Shown here in pieces: positions 34,489-45,639 of a stretch of 64,000 nt of DNA; positions within the stretch are counted from its first letter, which is position 1; every line of letters begins with the position of its first letter. The position numbers were made by a program, and so were the translations under genes. A model generated the notes under the pieces. That model searched no databases. It saw nothing but the letters and a program-made list of their open reading frames with translations, and had not been told where the DNA came from. Origin of the DNA: Sinotaia quadrata (taxonomy: Eukaryota; Mollusca; Gastropoda; Architaenioglossa; Viviparidae); NCBI GenBank assembly GCA_028829895.1, contig CM054180.1, forward strand, positions 94,982,135 to 95,046,134, in the 5' to 3' direction.

Positions 34489-34800
34489 CAGTGCCGGATT
34501 AAATCCTGTGGAGGCTCCTAGGCAGTCGAAATCTCGGGGCCCCATCGCAGATTATCTCCTAATACGTTTTTAATTTTACCAACCAACAATTTTAATAAAC
34601 CAATTTAACAATTTTTATGTTATTAAACAAATTAACATTATGTTATTAAACAAAAATTATTAAACAATATTACACAATTTTATTAAACATTTTTTTTAAA
34701 ATCTAAAAATTTAATTTTACTAAACCAACAAAACTTTAAACATTTACTGTCCTCAATTTGTTTGGATATCTTGGAAGTCTACCTTTTGCAAGACGTCGTA

Positions 34801-35232
34801 TTCAGTGGCCATGATGGCAACTGAGTTCAGTCGTTCTTGTGTCATTGAAGACGTATTCAGTGGCCATAATGGCAAGTGAGTTCAGTCGTTCTTGTGTCAT
34901 TGAAGACGTATTCAGTGGCCATAATGGCAAGTGAGTTCAGTCGTTCTTGTGTCATTGAAGACGTATTCAGTGGCCATGATGGCAACTGAGTTCAGTCGTT
35001 CTTGTGTCATTGAAGACGTATTCAGTGGCCATAATGGCAAGTGAGTTCAGTCGTTCTTGTGTCATTGAAGACGTATTCAGTGGCCATAATGGCAAGTGAG
35101 TTCAGTCGTTCTTGTGTCATTGAAGACGTATTCAGTGGCCATGATGGCAAGTGAGTTCAGTCGTTCTTGTGTCACTGAAGACGTATTCAGTGGCCATAAT
35201 GGCAAGTGAGTTCAGTCATTCTTGTGTCATTG
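34801..35232 (-). repeat. 55-bp minisatellite, 8 copies, derived from the transposase C-terminus
   Basis: Copies start at 34801, 34856, 34911, 34966, 35021, 35076, 35131 and 35186. On the minus strand each unit encodes MTQERLNSLAIMATEY, the conserved block after the CEQTFSKLK motif of ZMYM1-like hAT transposases. The unit is not a multiple of three, so the expansion breaks the frame. Confidence 0.88.
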
Positions 35233-36208
35233 AAAGTCGATGACAATTTTTCATTATTTTAATTTCGAAAAAGTTTGTTCACAAGTAGCGTTCGTGATCA
35301 TGAGACACCTATAAATTCTTAATGTTGTCATAACATTTGGGAACGTTGTTTGCACCATATTTTAATAAAAGAGTTTCATCAGAGTCTTCTAACTGTGATA
35401 TGAAATACTTGAAATGAACCATTTCATCTACAAACTCCAACTCGACTTCCTCAGATAATTCTCTCTAAATCTTTGGGCAGCTTCTTTAATTTCGGCGTCT
35501 GTCTTCGATGGGAACTCAACAAGGAACCCAAATAGAGAATGAATTTGGTTATATGTTTCCACACGACGGGAGAGCTCTGCACATAACTTATCCAATATTG
35601 GTAGGTAAGTTTCAATCTTGAACTTTTCTCTTTTTCTTACGCACACACGCCTGCTTTCATCAATATATTGCGCATTTCATTTGCCTTATTTTCGTTCATC
35701 AAATATTTCTCTTTGTGATGTTAAAAAATCGAGCAGTGATTTCAAAAGATTGACGGCCTTTTGAAGTTCTGTTGTTTCCTTATGTAGAGATTTGCTGACT
35801 CCGTTTTCCTTCTTTGACAGGTCATTTAGCAGACATTTGGCCGCAAGAATTGTCTCTGGCTTCTGATTCACATCTTCAGCAATGACCTGCAAAGCCTTTT
35901 GAAAGCTGCTGTAGCTGTAAGATAACGCCTAGGTCGCATCGGCCCTTGCAACCACCTTGTGAGAAACAGTCTTTTTAAACCTGTGAAGAGTTTTGATGAC
36001 GTTCACCCTGTTTTCCTCAAGATATTCAAGCACTACAGTCAGTTGGTCAATGTGAGATAAGTCTGGTGTTGAATCAACCGTCAGAGAAAAGTATTTAGCT
36101 TCCTGGATTTCCTTTACAATTACTTTCAGAACCTTATTTCTCATTATTTCGATTACTTTTTTGCAAATTGTGGAATAAAATTGGATGGTTTTCCTCGACC
36201 TTGATAGC

Positions 36209-36405
36209 CACATTTGGCTAAATGAGAACTTAGAAAATTGTCGTACTCCACAATTAACTCACATTTGGCTAAATGAGAACTTAGAAAATTGTCGTACTCC
36301 ACAATTAACTCACATTTGGCTAAATGAGAAAATTGTCGTACTCCACAATTAACTCACATTTGGCTAAATGAGAACTTAGAAAATTGTCGTACTCCACAAT
36401 TAACT
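36209..36405 (-). repeat. 51-bp minisatellite, 4 copies, derived from the transposase middle region
   Basis: Copies start at 36209, 36260, 36311 and 36355 (the third is 44 bp). On the minus strand the unit encodes VEYDNFLSSHLAKC, a conserved segment before the DUF4371 core. Although in frame (17 codons), one copy carries a deletion. Confidence 0.85.
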
Positions 36406-37272
36406 CTAAAATTCCAAAGTAGTTGTCATTATGTTGAGAACCAATGCGTTCTGTCTTACCGCGAAAAGCTAATCCATATGATGAGAGGAATTTGATCACT
36501 CACACTACTCTTTGCAGAACTTTGATCCAATTCTCTCTTTTTTTTGGTAACCTGAATTTCCAAAGAGCTGTCGATTTGACCGTGTGTGCGTCAACTACTA
36601 ATAGGTGTCTTTATACATGCCCGATGTGTTGTACTGTCCTTGTGCATATTCATTCACTGTGAGGCATTCTTCCAGTCAGAAAATCCGTCTGAAAATTGAG
36701 TTCAGCCTTCATGTATTTTACCAAATGGGACGCATGGGAAATAGTACTCATTTCCTGTGTACATGAGCCATTCTCTTTTTTGTTCACCACTTACATGTTT
36801 TCGAAAGATAATAGAATAACAAAAATTTCTTTTATGATCTTCATACTGCCTGCTTGAAACCAAAAAATCACCATTAAATTGTTAACATTCCACATTTTCT
36901 CTATTACACAAAAAGTCCTACACTTCATTGGTAATGTTTTGCCTTAACTCAATGTCATTTTGATCTTCTGGTCCCAGAATATCTCTGTTTTGATTAAGTA
37001 ACTCAACTTCCGGCTCAGTTTCAGCTGGACCCAGTAAATGAACCTTATCCTCAACCTCAACAATCTGTTCAGGACAAGGTCTACAGCCATCGCTTCACTG
37101 GCAGACGTACTTGAAGAGGCCTCGGGTTGATCCTCTGTTGACTTACGAGTAAAGCCAAGTTGGAAAAGACTGTGTCTTTTTTATTTGTTCATCAAGTTTC
37201 TTCACTCTCTGTTGCTGTTTTTTCGTTTTTCTGCACCGCTTCGATACCTCTTCTTTTCAGGAGAATCTGCTG

Positions 37273-37438
37273 CAGGGGTTCTTAACCTGGGGTCCATGGA
37301 TAGCTTCAGGGGGTCCATGAAAGTAAAATATTTACTATATTTTTATATTCTGCTTGTGTGCATTTTTCTAGGGAGGGGTACATAGCTTTCACCAGATTTT
37401 AAAAGGGTCCGTGACTCAAGAAAGGTTAAGAAGCACTG
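37273..37438. mobile_element. 166-bp hAT MITE nested at the edge of the ZMYM1-like element
   Basis: Termini are CAGGGGTTCTTAACCTGG and, reversed from the right, CAGTGCTTCTTAACCTTTC. The target duplication is 8 bp and degenerate (ATCTGCTG at 37265-37272, ACCTACTG at 37439-37446; 6 of 8 match), as expected for hAT. GGGTCCATGG and GGGTCCGTGA lie inside each end, as in MER-type hAT MITEs. It inserted beside the N-terminal coding region of the transposase. Confidence 0.8.
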
Positions 37439-37599
37439 ACCTACTGTGAAGATAGTGTTTACAAGTGTGGCTTCACAGTCAGCATCATTCAGACTGGAGT
37501 ATTTCGTCCACAGCATCAGTAGAGTTCTTGCCTTAGAGTTCTAAAATGCAAATACTATTTGCATTATACAATAAATTATGGCTTGAATTACGCTAGGGC

Positions 37600-37980
37600 T
37601 GAGCATAAGTGTCAAACACATACTGAACACGATGTATTAATATGTCAAGGTCGTGTTAAAAACTGCAAAGAGTAAGAAGCCACCCATCACTTACAGAAGA
37701 ACGTTAACTGTTTCCACAAGTACTGATTCAGTATTGTATCTGATGTTCCAGCTTGTGTTTTGTGCACAAAATTGGACACAAGCCTCTCACTCAAGGGGCA
37801 CGGGTTTGATCCCAGTTCGTAGTGGAAAACCTTGGTCTGAATCTTAACTATGGGTGGAAAATCTTAGTCTTAATCCCAGCTCGTAGTGGAAAACCTTGGT
37901 CTGAATCTTAACTATGGGTGGAAAATCTTAGTCTTGATCCCAGCTCGGGTGAAGAAACTTGATCTTCATCCCAGTGCGTA
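37600..37980. repeat. SINE-like B-box sequence and ~63-bp repeats
   Basis: GGCACGGGTTTGATCCCAGT (about 37797-37816) resembles a pol III B box of a tRNA-derived SINE. AATCCCAGCTCGTAGTGG and CTTAACTATGGGTGGAAAAT then repeat two to three times at about 63-bp spacing to 37980. Confidence 0.5.
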
Positions 37981-38145
37981 GTAGAAAAGCTACAGAGTGC
38001 TCCTTAACTAAGTGTTTGAAAATCAGAAAGAACAGAGTCATCTGCATAACCCGCCAAACGTCCTCTAAGAACTTCGTTCTAGTATTAACCCCTAGCATTT
38101 CTCCCTTCCAAAGTAGACATCTTTCCTGCATCACTTGTGCTGTCT

Positions 38146-38910
38146 ACGAAACCAACAAACGCTGGATGAGGACTAGAAAGTTAAATCAAGTCAGCTACTA
38201 CAACAATTAAAAAACCAACAAACGCTGGATGAGGACTAGAAAGTTAAATCAAGTCAGCTACTACAACAATTAAAAAACCAACAAACGCTGGATGAGGACT
38301 AGAAACTTAAATCAAGTCAGCTACTACAACAATTAAAAAACCAACAAACGCTGGATGAGGACTAGAAAGTTAAATCAAGTCAGCTACTACAACAATTAAA
38401 AAACCAACAAACGCTGGATGAGGACTAGAAAGTTAAATCAAGTCAGCTTCTACAACAATTAAAAAACCAACAAACGCTGGATGAGGACTAGAAAGTTAAA
38501 TCAAGTCAGCTTCTACAACAATTAAAAAACCAACAAACGCTGGATGAGGACTAGAAAGTTAAATCAAGTCAGCTTCTACAACAATTAAAAAACCAACAAA
38601 CGCTGGATGAGGACTAGAAAGTTAAATCAAGTCAGCTACTACAAGAATTAAAAAAGCAACAAACGCTGGATGAGGACTAGAAAGTTAAATCAAGTCAGCT
38701 ACTACAAGAATTAAAAAAGCAACAAACGCTGGATGAGGACTAGAAAGTTAAATCAAGTCAGCTACTAAAAGAATTAAAAAAGCAACAAACGCTGGATGAG
38801 GACCTGAAACTTAAATCAAGTCAGCTACTACAACAATTAAAAAACCAACAAACGCTGGATGAAGACTAGAAAGTTAAATCAAGTCAGCTACTACAACAAT
38901 TAAAAATCGG
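38146..38910. repeat. 63-bp minisatellite, 12 copies
   Basis: CCAACAAACGCTGGATGAGG recurs every 63 bp (for example GCTGG at 38161, 38224, 38287, 38350), followed by ACTAGAAAGTTAAATCAAGT. Variants (ACTACAAG/TTCTAC, AAAGC/AAACC) cluster in neighbouring copies, as expected from segmental amplification. Confidence 0.92.
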
Positions 38911-40107
38911 TCACGACAGTACGTTAGGAAAACATGTCGAACAGTCATTATGAAGAACATTTATGGACAATGACGAGATTGCTTGTTACTGTTAGTCTGA
39001 CCGGATGGAATGCATAAGACTTCGAATAATTAAGAAAAGTAACACAAATAAAAATATTTCAAACTGTTATATACAAAGATAATACATTTTTTGTAATTAT
39101 TTTACTTATTAATATTTTGTGCCTATTAAAGAGAATTTAACAGTAAGTGGCACAACGTTACATTTAACAGTGACATAACGTTACATTTAACAGTAAGTGG
39201 CACAACGTTACATTTAACAGTAAGTGACATTTAAAAAGGTTCATGTATATTTGCGGGAGTACAACATTTTTCACTTGTTAATGTCATTATAAAATATAAA
39301 TAAAATATGTATATAAATAATATGTAAACATTTCATTTTATTTCTAAATATTTCGAAACATCTGTGCATTACCTCTAATCATCTTTGAATGACAAACTCT
39401 AATTATCTATGAATGACTAACTCTAATTATCTCTGAGTGACTAACTCTAATTATCTCTGAGTGACTAACTATAATTATCTCTGAATGACAACTCTAATTA
39501 TCTCTGAATGACTAACTATAATTATCTCTGAGTGACTAACTCTAATTATTTCTGAATGACTAACTCTAATTATTTCTGAATGACAAACTCTAATTATATC
39601 TCAGTGACTAACTCTAATTATCTTTGAGTATGAATGACAAACTCTAATTATCTATGAGCAACTAACTATAATTATATCTGAGTTACTAAATCTAATTATC
39701 TCTAAATGACAAACTCTAATTATCTCTGAATGACTAACTATAATTATCTCTGAGTGACTAATTCTATCTCTGAATGACTAACACAAATTATCTGTGCATG
39801 ACAAACTATAATTATTTCTGAATGACAGACTATGAATATCTCTGTAAGTCATGCCGAAGTCAGACTGTCAGCAAGCCCAGCCAAACGGAAACACGATGAG
39901 GTTCGGCTGATTTCCTCGTGAAATAAATAAATGTCTCTATGCCCAATCTGAGGTATTTTTTCCACCAGAGTTTAAATTGATATTACATATTTATGTACCC
40001 GAAGTAATGTCTACTTAATTGGCTTAATGTTGGATAACTTGTAAGGTAAAATTACAACAAAAAATCAACACCGAACGAAAACAGCTGCCGTGTTATTAAA
40101 TTATTAA
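38911..40107. repeat. 24-bp minisatellite (39365-39845) and small arrays
   Basis: The unit CTAACTCTAATTATCTCTGA plus ATGA recurs about 19 times with drift. 39135-39235 has three copies containing GTGGCACAACGTTACATTTA. The rest is non-coding. Confidence 0.8.
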
Positions 40108-40372
40108 GCGTATAAAAACTACACTAAAACAGTTTTCTGAATTATCAGCGTATAAAACTACTTTAAAACAGTTTTCTGAATTATCAGCTTATAAAACAAC
40201 ATTAAAACAGTTTTCTGAATTATCAGCTTATAAAACAACATTAAAACAGTTTTCTGAATTTATCAGCTTATAAAACAACATTAAAACAGTTTTCTTGAAT
40301 TATCAGCTTATAAAACAACATTAAAACATTTTCTGAATTATCAGCTTATAAAACAACATTAAAACAAATTAC
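40108..40372. repeat. ~39-bp minisatellite, about 6-7 copies
   Basis: The unit resembles ACATTAAAACAGTTTTCTGA followed by ATTATCAGCTTATAAAACA. Confidence 0.85.
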
Positions 40373-40379
40373 TTTCCTA

Positions 40380-41350
40380 GGAGTTCTTCGAATCCAGTCG
40401 AGTAACGAGAACGCGGTTATTTCCCTTTCGTCACCCGTAAATCCTTTATAATTTTGTTTACATTGCACCCCTTCTAGGTGAGTCAAAGGCTGACTGATAT
40501 ATTTATCCATGCGTGAGGCCAGCTCTCGAGTCAGGAAGGAAAATAGTAAATACGAGTCAATGAAGATAGAACACGACGTAACAACTCGAATGAGGCCACC
40601 TGTTCCAGGTGTCAGTCGTTAGTAGCAAGCTGACTGAGAGGTGTACAAATCAAACGTCAATCCAGTAACACAACACTTTTCGAAGACAATGTTAAAACTA
40701 TGCGGAGCATCTGAAAGTGTATCACGTGATTGACTGAAAGGACAAGGCTGGCCGTGTGCGGCGCCGTACCAAGGCAGATCGTACGTGTGTAATTGGGAAG
40801 GAATTTGTGCGTGCTGTGTGACTGGAATACGGCCGGCAAACATGCTTTTCGTGTCGTCTGCCAGAGCAACAGTGTCCTGACGGTAAAGACTGGAGGCCAT
40901 GGCGCAAACAGTGTGCTTGGTTATGACCGGTGAGTGGACTATTTTGTCCCCCCTCGTGAAAGAAAGGGACTTTACCTCCCGTAACACGTTTTTTTCTAAT
41001 TTGCGTTAGCATTGCTTTGTAAGCTACCAGTCAGTGTTTAATCGCTACGTTATTGACTCGACGCTGGCCAATAAGAGCACAAACCAAACACAGGTCTTTG
41101 TTGAAGTGATTGCCACGCATTTGCAGGTTCATTCACAACTTTGCGCGCCCAGCACGCTATCAGTACTTAATGAGAGTAAACACCCAGCCCGAAACTAATA
41201 TGGTGTGTGTATATACACGTACGTCACGCTATCAGTACTTAATGGGAGTAAACACCCAGCCCGAAACTAATATTATGGTATGTGTATATACATGTACGTC
41301 ACGTTCGCTAGTGACGCATTAATTGAAATTGTCAGGTTAGTTTCGCGATT
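40380..41350. other. CpG-rich block without recognised gene
   Basis: Compared with the AT-rich surroundings this block has many CpGs (for example GCGGCGCCGTACC, ACGGCCGGC, GATCGTACGTG). A minus-strand open frame of 122 codons (40619-40987) has no recognised domain. Two copies of a ~66-bp unit containing CGCTATCAGTACTTAATG lie at 41155-41310. It may be a CpG-rich regulatory region, old transposon DNA, or part of an unrecognised gene. Confidence 0.35.
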
Positions 41351-41929
41351 TTGTCATGTGTATCGACCAGTTCCATTTCAGTCGACATACTCTGATTCCG
41401 AGCTAAACAACGGAAACACGAAGTGAACACCCACTCCACCCACCCGTCCTTTTAAAAAATCAATTAATTGTTGTCTCGCCCAGACCAAGTTAAAGAAGAG
41501 GTGTACTGTAGTGTATGAGGAAAGTAATGTTCAAAGACTTTATCGGCTACTGAGGAGCTTCTTATGGGGAAAGTATTCACCATAAATGTTACTCAGATTT
41601 TTTTTTTTAATTGCTAAAATCATATGCTTCAAAGAGAATATATTTCCAACCGTTACGGTTGTCAAAATAGTAGTAATACATTTCTCAATACTTTAACAAA
41701 CATTTAGCCAGCGAGTTTAACGTTCGAGATTGACATGGACAAAAAGCGTTATCTTGGCGAATTCCAGTTTTGTATCAAAGGCTACTGAACTATATGATTA
41801 AATAGAAATAAAACCGGTTCCTCCCTATTTTTTATTTATGTAAACTATTAAAATTAACTATGGCTTAAAAATGAACCCTCTGTTTTCAATTTCTTATTTG
41901 GTTAGTCTGTTTGACTTGAAACTTGTTTC

Positions 41930-42376
41930 ATTTAATGACGACCTTGTCATTAACTTATCAAAACAATGGCGACCTTGTCATTAACTTATCAAAACAATGA
42001 CGACCTTATCATTAACTTATCAAAACAATGGCGACCTTGTCATTAACTTATCAAAACAATGGCGACCTTGTCATTAACTTATCAAAACAATGGCGACCTT
42101 GTCATTAACTTATCAAAACAATGACGACCTTATCATTAACTTATCAAAACAATGACGACCTTATCATTAACTTATCAAAACAATGGCGACCTTGTCATTA
42201 ACTTATCAAAACAATGGCGACCTTGTCATTAACTTATCAAAACAATGGCGACCTTATCATTAACTTATCAAAACAATGGCGACCTTGTCATTAACTTATC
42301 AAAACAATGGCGACCTTGTCATTAACTTATCAAAACAATGGCGACCTTGTCATTAACTTATCAAAACAATGACGAC
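41930..42376. repeat. 31-bp minisatellite, about 14 copies
   Basis: The unit ATGGCGACCTTGTCATTAAC plus TTATCAAAACA alternates between TGGCG/TGACG and TTGTC/TTATC variants. The two changes usually occur together, so two unit types exist. Confidence 0.92.
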
Positions 42377-42419
42377 TGACTATCGATTCCAGTGGTTAAC
42401 TCGATCTCTGCTTAACGTT

Positions 42420-42595
42420 GGGCCAGCCCGTTGTAACAGCTCAATGTATCATATCGTCTGTTTCATCGGGAGGGTGAAATGTTGTAACAGCTGTCAGTGT
42501 ATCATATCGTCCGTTTCATCGGGAGGGTGAAATGTAGTAACAGCTCAGTCAGTGTATCATATCGTCTGTTTCATCGGGAGGGTGAAATGTAAACT
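42420..42595. repeat. ~57-bp tandem repeat, three copies
   Basis: GTATCATATCGTCTGTTTCA and TCGGGAGGGTGAAATGT occur three times. Confidence 0.8.
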
Positions 42596-43009
42596 GCAAA
42601 TACAAGTAAATGGACGAGATGTAGCTCAAGTTAGTCTCCTGTCTTGGACTCTCGCAGTTCTGCCGTTCAGTCAGGGCTGGTCAATCGCCAGTCACTGAAA
42701 TTAAAATAATTTTTTATATACAGAAATGGTTTGCAGTTCTTTTCTTCAAATGTATATATTTTAACAAAATCACAAAAATACACATTGCTTTAGTGACTGG
42801 ATTATGTGCTACCTCATGAAAATGTTTAGGTTATTGAATACAGATAACACCAGGGTCCTCATTTCGTCACATATCATTTGTCCGAGTGATGTAACATCAA
42901 ACCTGAAAAAGGCCAACTTTGAAGGCGTTAAAACATGTCTATGTACCGTAATAGGATTGAAAATATATAACATCAGACTATACTAGTGCAACACCGAGTG
43001 TCAGACTAG

Positions 43010-43560
43010 TGTAACACACAGAGCGACAAACTAATCTAGTATAAAACAGACTAAATAAGTTTAGTGTACAGAACAACAGACTCAGCAAGTTTAAAGTATA
43101 GAACAACAGATTCAGCAAGTATGATGTACAGAACAGCAGACTTAACGAGTTAATATACAGAACAATAGTCTCAAATTTAATGTACAGAACAATAGACTCA
43201 AGTTTAACGTACAGAACAGCAGACTCAAGTTTAACGTACAGAACAGCAGACTCAAGTTTAACGTACAGAACAACAGACTTAACGAGTTAATATACAGAAC
43301 AATAGTCTCAAGTTCAAAGTACAGAACAACAGACTCAAGTTTAACGTACAGAACAGCAAACTCAAGTTTAACGTACAGAACAGCAGACTCAAGTTTAACG
43401 TACAGAACAACAGACTTAACGAGTTAATATACAGAACAATAGTCTCATGTTCAAAGTACAGAACATCAGACTTAACGAGTTAATATACAGAACAATAGTG
43501 TCAAGTTCAAAGTACAGAACAGCAGACTTAACAAGTTAATATACAGAACAATAGTCTCAG
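43010..43560. repeat. ~27-bp minisatellite, about 20 copies
   Basis: Units such as AAGTTTAACGTACAGAACAG plus CAGACTC alternate with CGAGTTAATATACAGAACAA types, forming a loose higher-order pattern. Confidence 0.85.
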
Positions 43561-43929
43561 TATTTTAAGTAAAGATGTATTATGTGAGCAGACTATTATT
43601 TCTACATATTGTGAGTGTTATGATAATTATACGTAGTATGCTGAACACTTGACATTGTTTCTAGTGAACATTCATAAAATTTATTATGCTTTATGTATGT
43701 ATCAGGCTAATAAATACTGTTGCAGGAAACTGTAATTAATTAATTAATTATAATAATCATTAACTAGGTAGCATAAGCATCACACTAAGCTAGAGGTGCC
43801 TTTCATGACCAGACCTCTTGCCACACCAAATTCAAGTGATTAGTCTACTCACATGATACATCTTTACACAAAATACAAGTATAACATATCAATAGCAAAA
43901 TCATAATCATTGGATAATAATAAAAAAAA

Positions 43930-44275
43930 CTACTCTCTGGTTTGCATTACATCAGCAATTTCTAGCATATTCTTGCCTCAAGTTGTTTACTTACAACTCT
44001 GACACTTTCAAAAATACTATCATAAGGAGTGCCCAAGGTCGGGTTACTCTGACAATTTAACAATTTATATAACAATTAAATTTTAAATAGGATAGGCAAA
44101 TTTACTCTGCCACAGATTGTATCAGCACAATCTAGCATATTCTCAACTCAAGTTATTTATTCCAACTCTGACACTTACATAAGAATGTCACTTCAACAAT
44201 TTAACAATTTATATAACAATTAAGTCTAGAAATAGGAATAGGCAAATTTACTCTGCCACAAATAGAATCAAATTT
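43930..44275 (+). repeat. Interspersed repeat family R3, two partial copies in tandem
   Basis: 43930-44110 and 44112-44270 each contain ATCAGCA--ATTTCTAGCATATTCT-like sequence, CAACTCTGACACTT, TTTAACAATTTATATAACAA and GGCAAATTTACTCTGCCACA. They match the copies at 11.2-11.5 kb (minus) and 50.7-51.0 kb (+). Confidence 0.7.
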
Positions 44276-44329
44276 AACATACAGAACAACAGAATCAGAT
44301 TTAATATATTAGCAGAAGTTTGGGAAACG

Positions 44330-44705
44330 GGGAATAATGCATTAGCCGAAGTGTGAGAACTAGGAAATAATGCATTGGCCGAAGTGTGAACTAGGAATTA
44401 ATTGCATTAGCCGACGCTTGAGAACTAGGAATTAATGTTTTAGCCGGAGCTTGACAACTAGGAATTAATGTTTTAGCCGAAGTGTGAGAACTAGGAATTA
44501 ATTGCATTAGCCGACGCTTGAGAACTAGGAATTAATGTTTTAGCCGGAGCTTGACAACTAGGAATTAATGTTTTAGCCGAAGTGTGAGAACTAGGAATTA
44601 ATTGCATTAGCCGACGCTTGAGAACTAGGAATTAATGTTTTAGCCGGAGCTTGACAACTAGGAATTAATGTTTTAGCCGAAGTGTGAGAACTAGGAATAA
44701 TGCGT
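44330..44705. repeat. 33-bp minisatellite with an exact 100-bp three-unit higher-order repeat
   Basis: ATTGCATTAGCCGACGCTTG occurs at 44401, 44501 and 44601. Between these lie units with TTTTAGCCGGAGCTTGACAA and TTTTAGCCGAAGTGTGAGAA. The three unit types repeat in a fixed order with a 100-bp period. Confidence 0.92.
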
Positions 44706-45239
44706 TAGCAAAAGCGTGGGAACCGAGAACAATGCATTTACCGATCCCGGGCGGGGTAACCAGGAAATAAAGCACTGTTTTTCAGCAAGGCTTGTGTCCT
44801 CTTCTCTCACCCTCACCCCGCACATTGTGTTTCGCCGTTCGAGCGGCTCCGGTAAATATAATTGAAAGACGTGAAATAGGGGCAGGTGTACACATCCGAG
44901 TTTTGTAAATTGTAGATGAGTGGTTTCTTTAAAGAATTAAAAGTCAGGAAACGGGTACACATCCGAGTTTTGCAAAGCTGGCACTTGTAAGACTCACTGT
45001 GGTCAACTGGCTGGCTTGTTGGCTCATCTAAAGAAAGATAACTCAATTCTCGCGGCAGACGGTTCAGCGCTCTGTACTTCGTGCATAGTGGGTTAAGGGT
45101 CAGAGGTTAGTATTGAGTTGAATAAGAGTTACTCATTCGTCTCCTTGATACTGCAGACAGTCTTCACAGTTGGACTGTTGAAAGTAAACATTTGCACGAA
45201 TAAGTCTCAGATAATTAAATTATCTGATACATACATCAA
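44706..45239. other. Non-coding sequence, nothing recognised
   Basis: A direct repeat of GTACACATCCGAGTTTTG occurs near 44888 and 44957. A 77-codon minus-strand open frame here shows no known domain. Confidence 0.35.
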
Positions 45240-45380
45240 ACGTAATTGTTAGGAAAGAAATGAAAATAATCAACTAATTGAAAATTGGTATAAGTAATTA
45301 TAGAAAACGTAATTGTTAGGAAAGAAATGAAAATCATCAACTAATTGAAAATTGGTATAAGTAATTATAGAAAACAAGTC
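45240..45380. repeat. Two-copy ~67-bp tandem duplication
   Basis: CGTAATTGTTAGGAAAGAAA and ATTGGTATAAGTAATTATAG each occur twice at about 67-bp spacing. Confidence 0.8.
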
Positions 45381-45639
45381 AAAGGTCACTTTGAAACAAA
45401 TCGAACTGCTGACCAACGATCAACTGCTGACCAAAGAACGAAAAAGGAAATAAGATCAGGTAGTAGAGGAACGAAAAGCCAACTTCAACTTGCATCTGAT
45501 AAACTGTTACTACTGACAACAAGAAATAGAGAAACAGACTGACTACAAATGGCCTGTGACTCCGTTCTACATTCATGAATACATGTCACGTGAACGACGT
45601 CAGTAGTACAAAAATAGGATCCAAGTATTCATGACAAAT

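Larger units (their letters stand above)
34489..37272 (-). pseudogene. ZMYM1-like hAT transposon, decayed, with two internal minisatellites
   Basis: The minus strand holds an ordered but broken transposase. At about 37260-37150 it reads KKRYRSGAEKRK in one frame and KKLDEQIKKTQS. At 37080-36900 is an acidic stretch with LLGPAETEPEVELL. 36420-36210 has VEYDNFLSSHLAKC. 36213-35929 carries IVKEIQEAKYFSLTVDSTPD and LSHIDQLTVVLEYL (DUF4371 core). 35892-35428 has further core blocks, and 35400-35240 reads VHFKYFISQLEDSDETLL, GANNVPKCYDNI and NATCEQTFSKLK (hAT C-terminal dimerisation domain). A terminus CAGTGCCGGATTAA lies at 34489. Frameshifts, stops and tandem expansions show it is dead. Confidence 0.8.

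Noticed and set aside
40619..41012. Overlapping minus-strand open frames of 96-122 codons
   Set aside because: No domain or compositional sign of coding recognised; kept only as part of a CpG-rich block.
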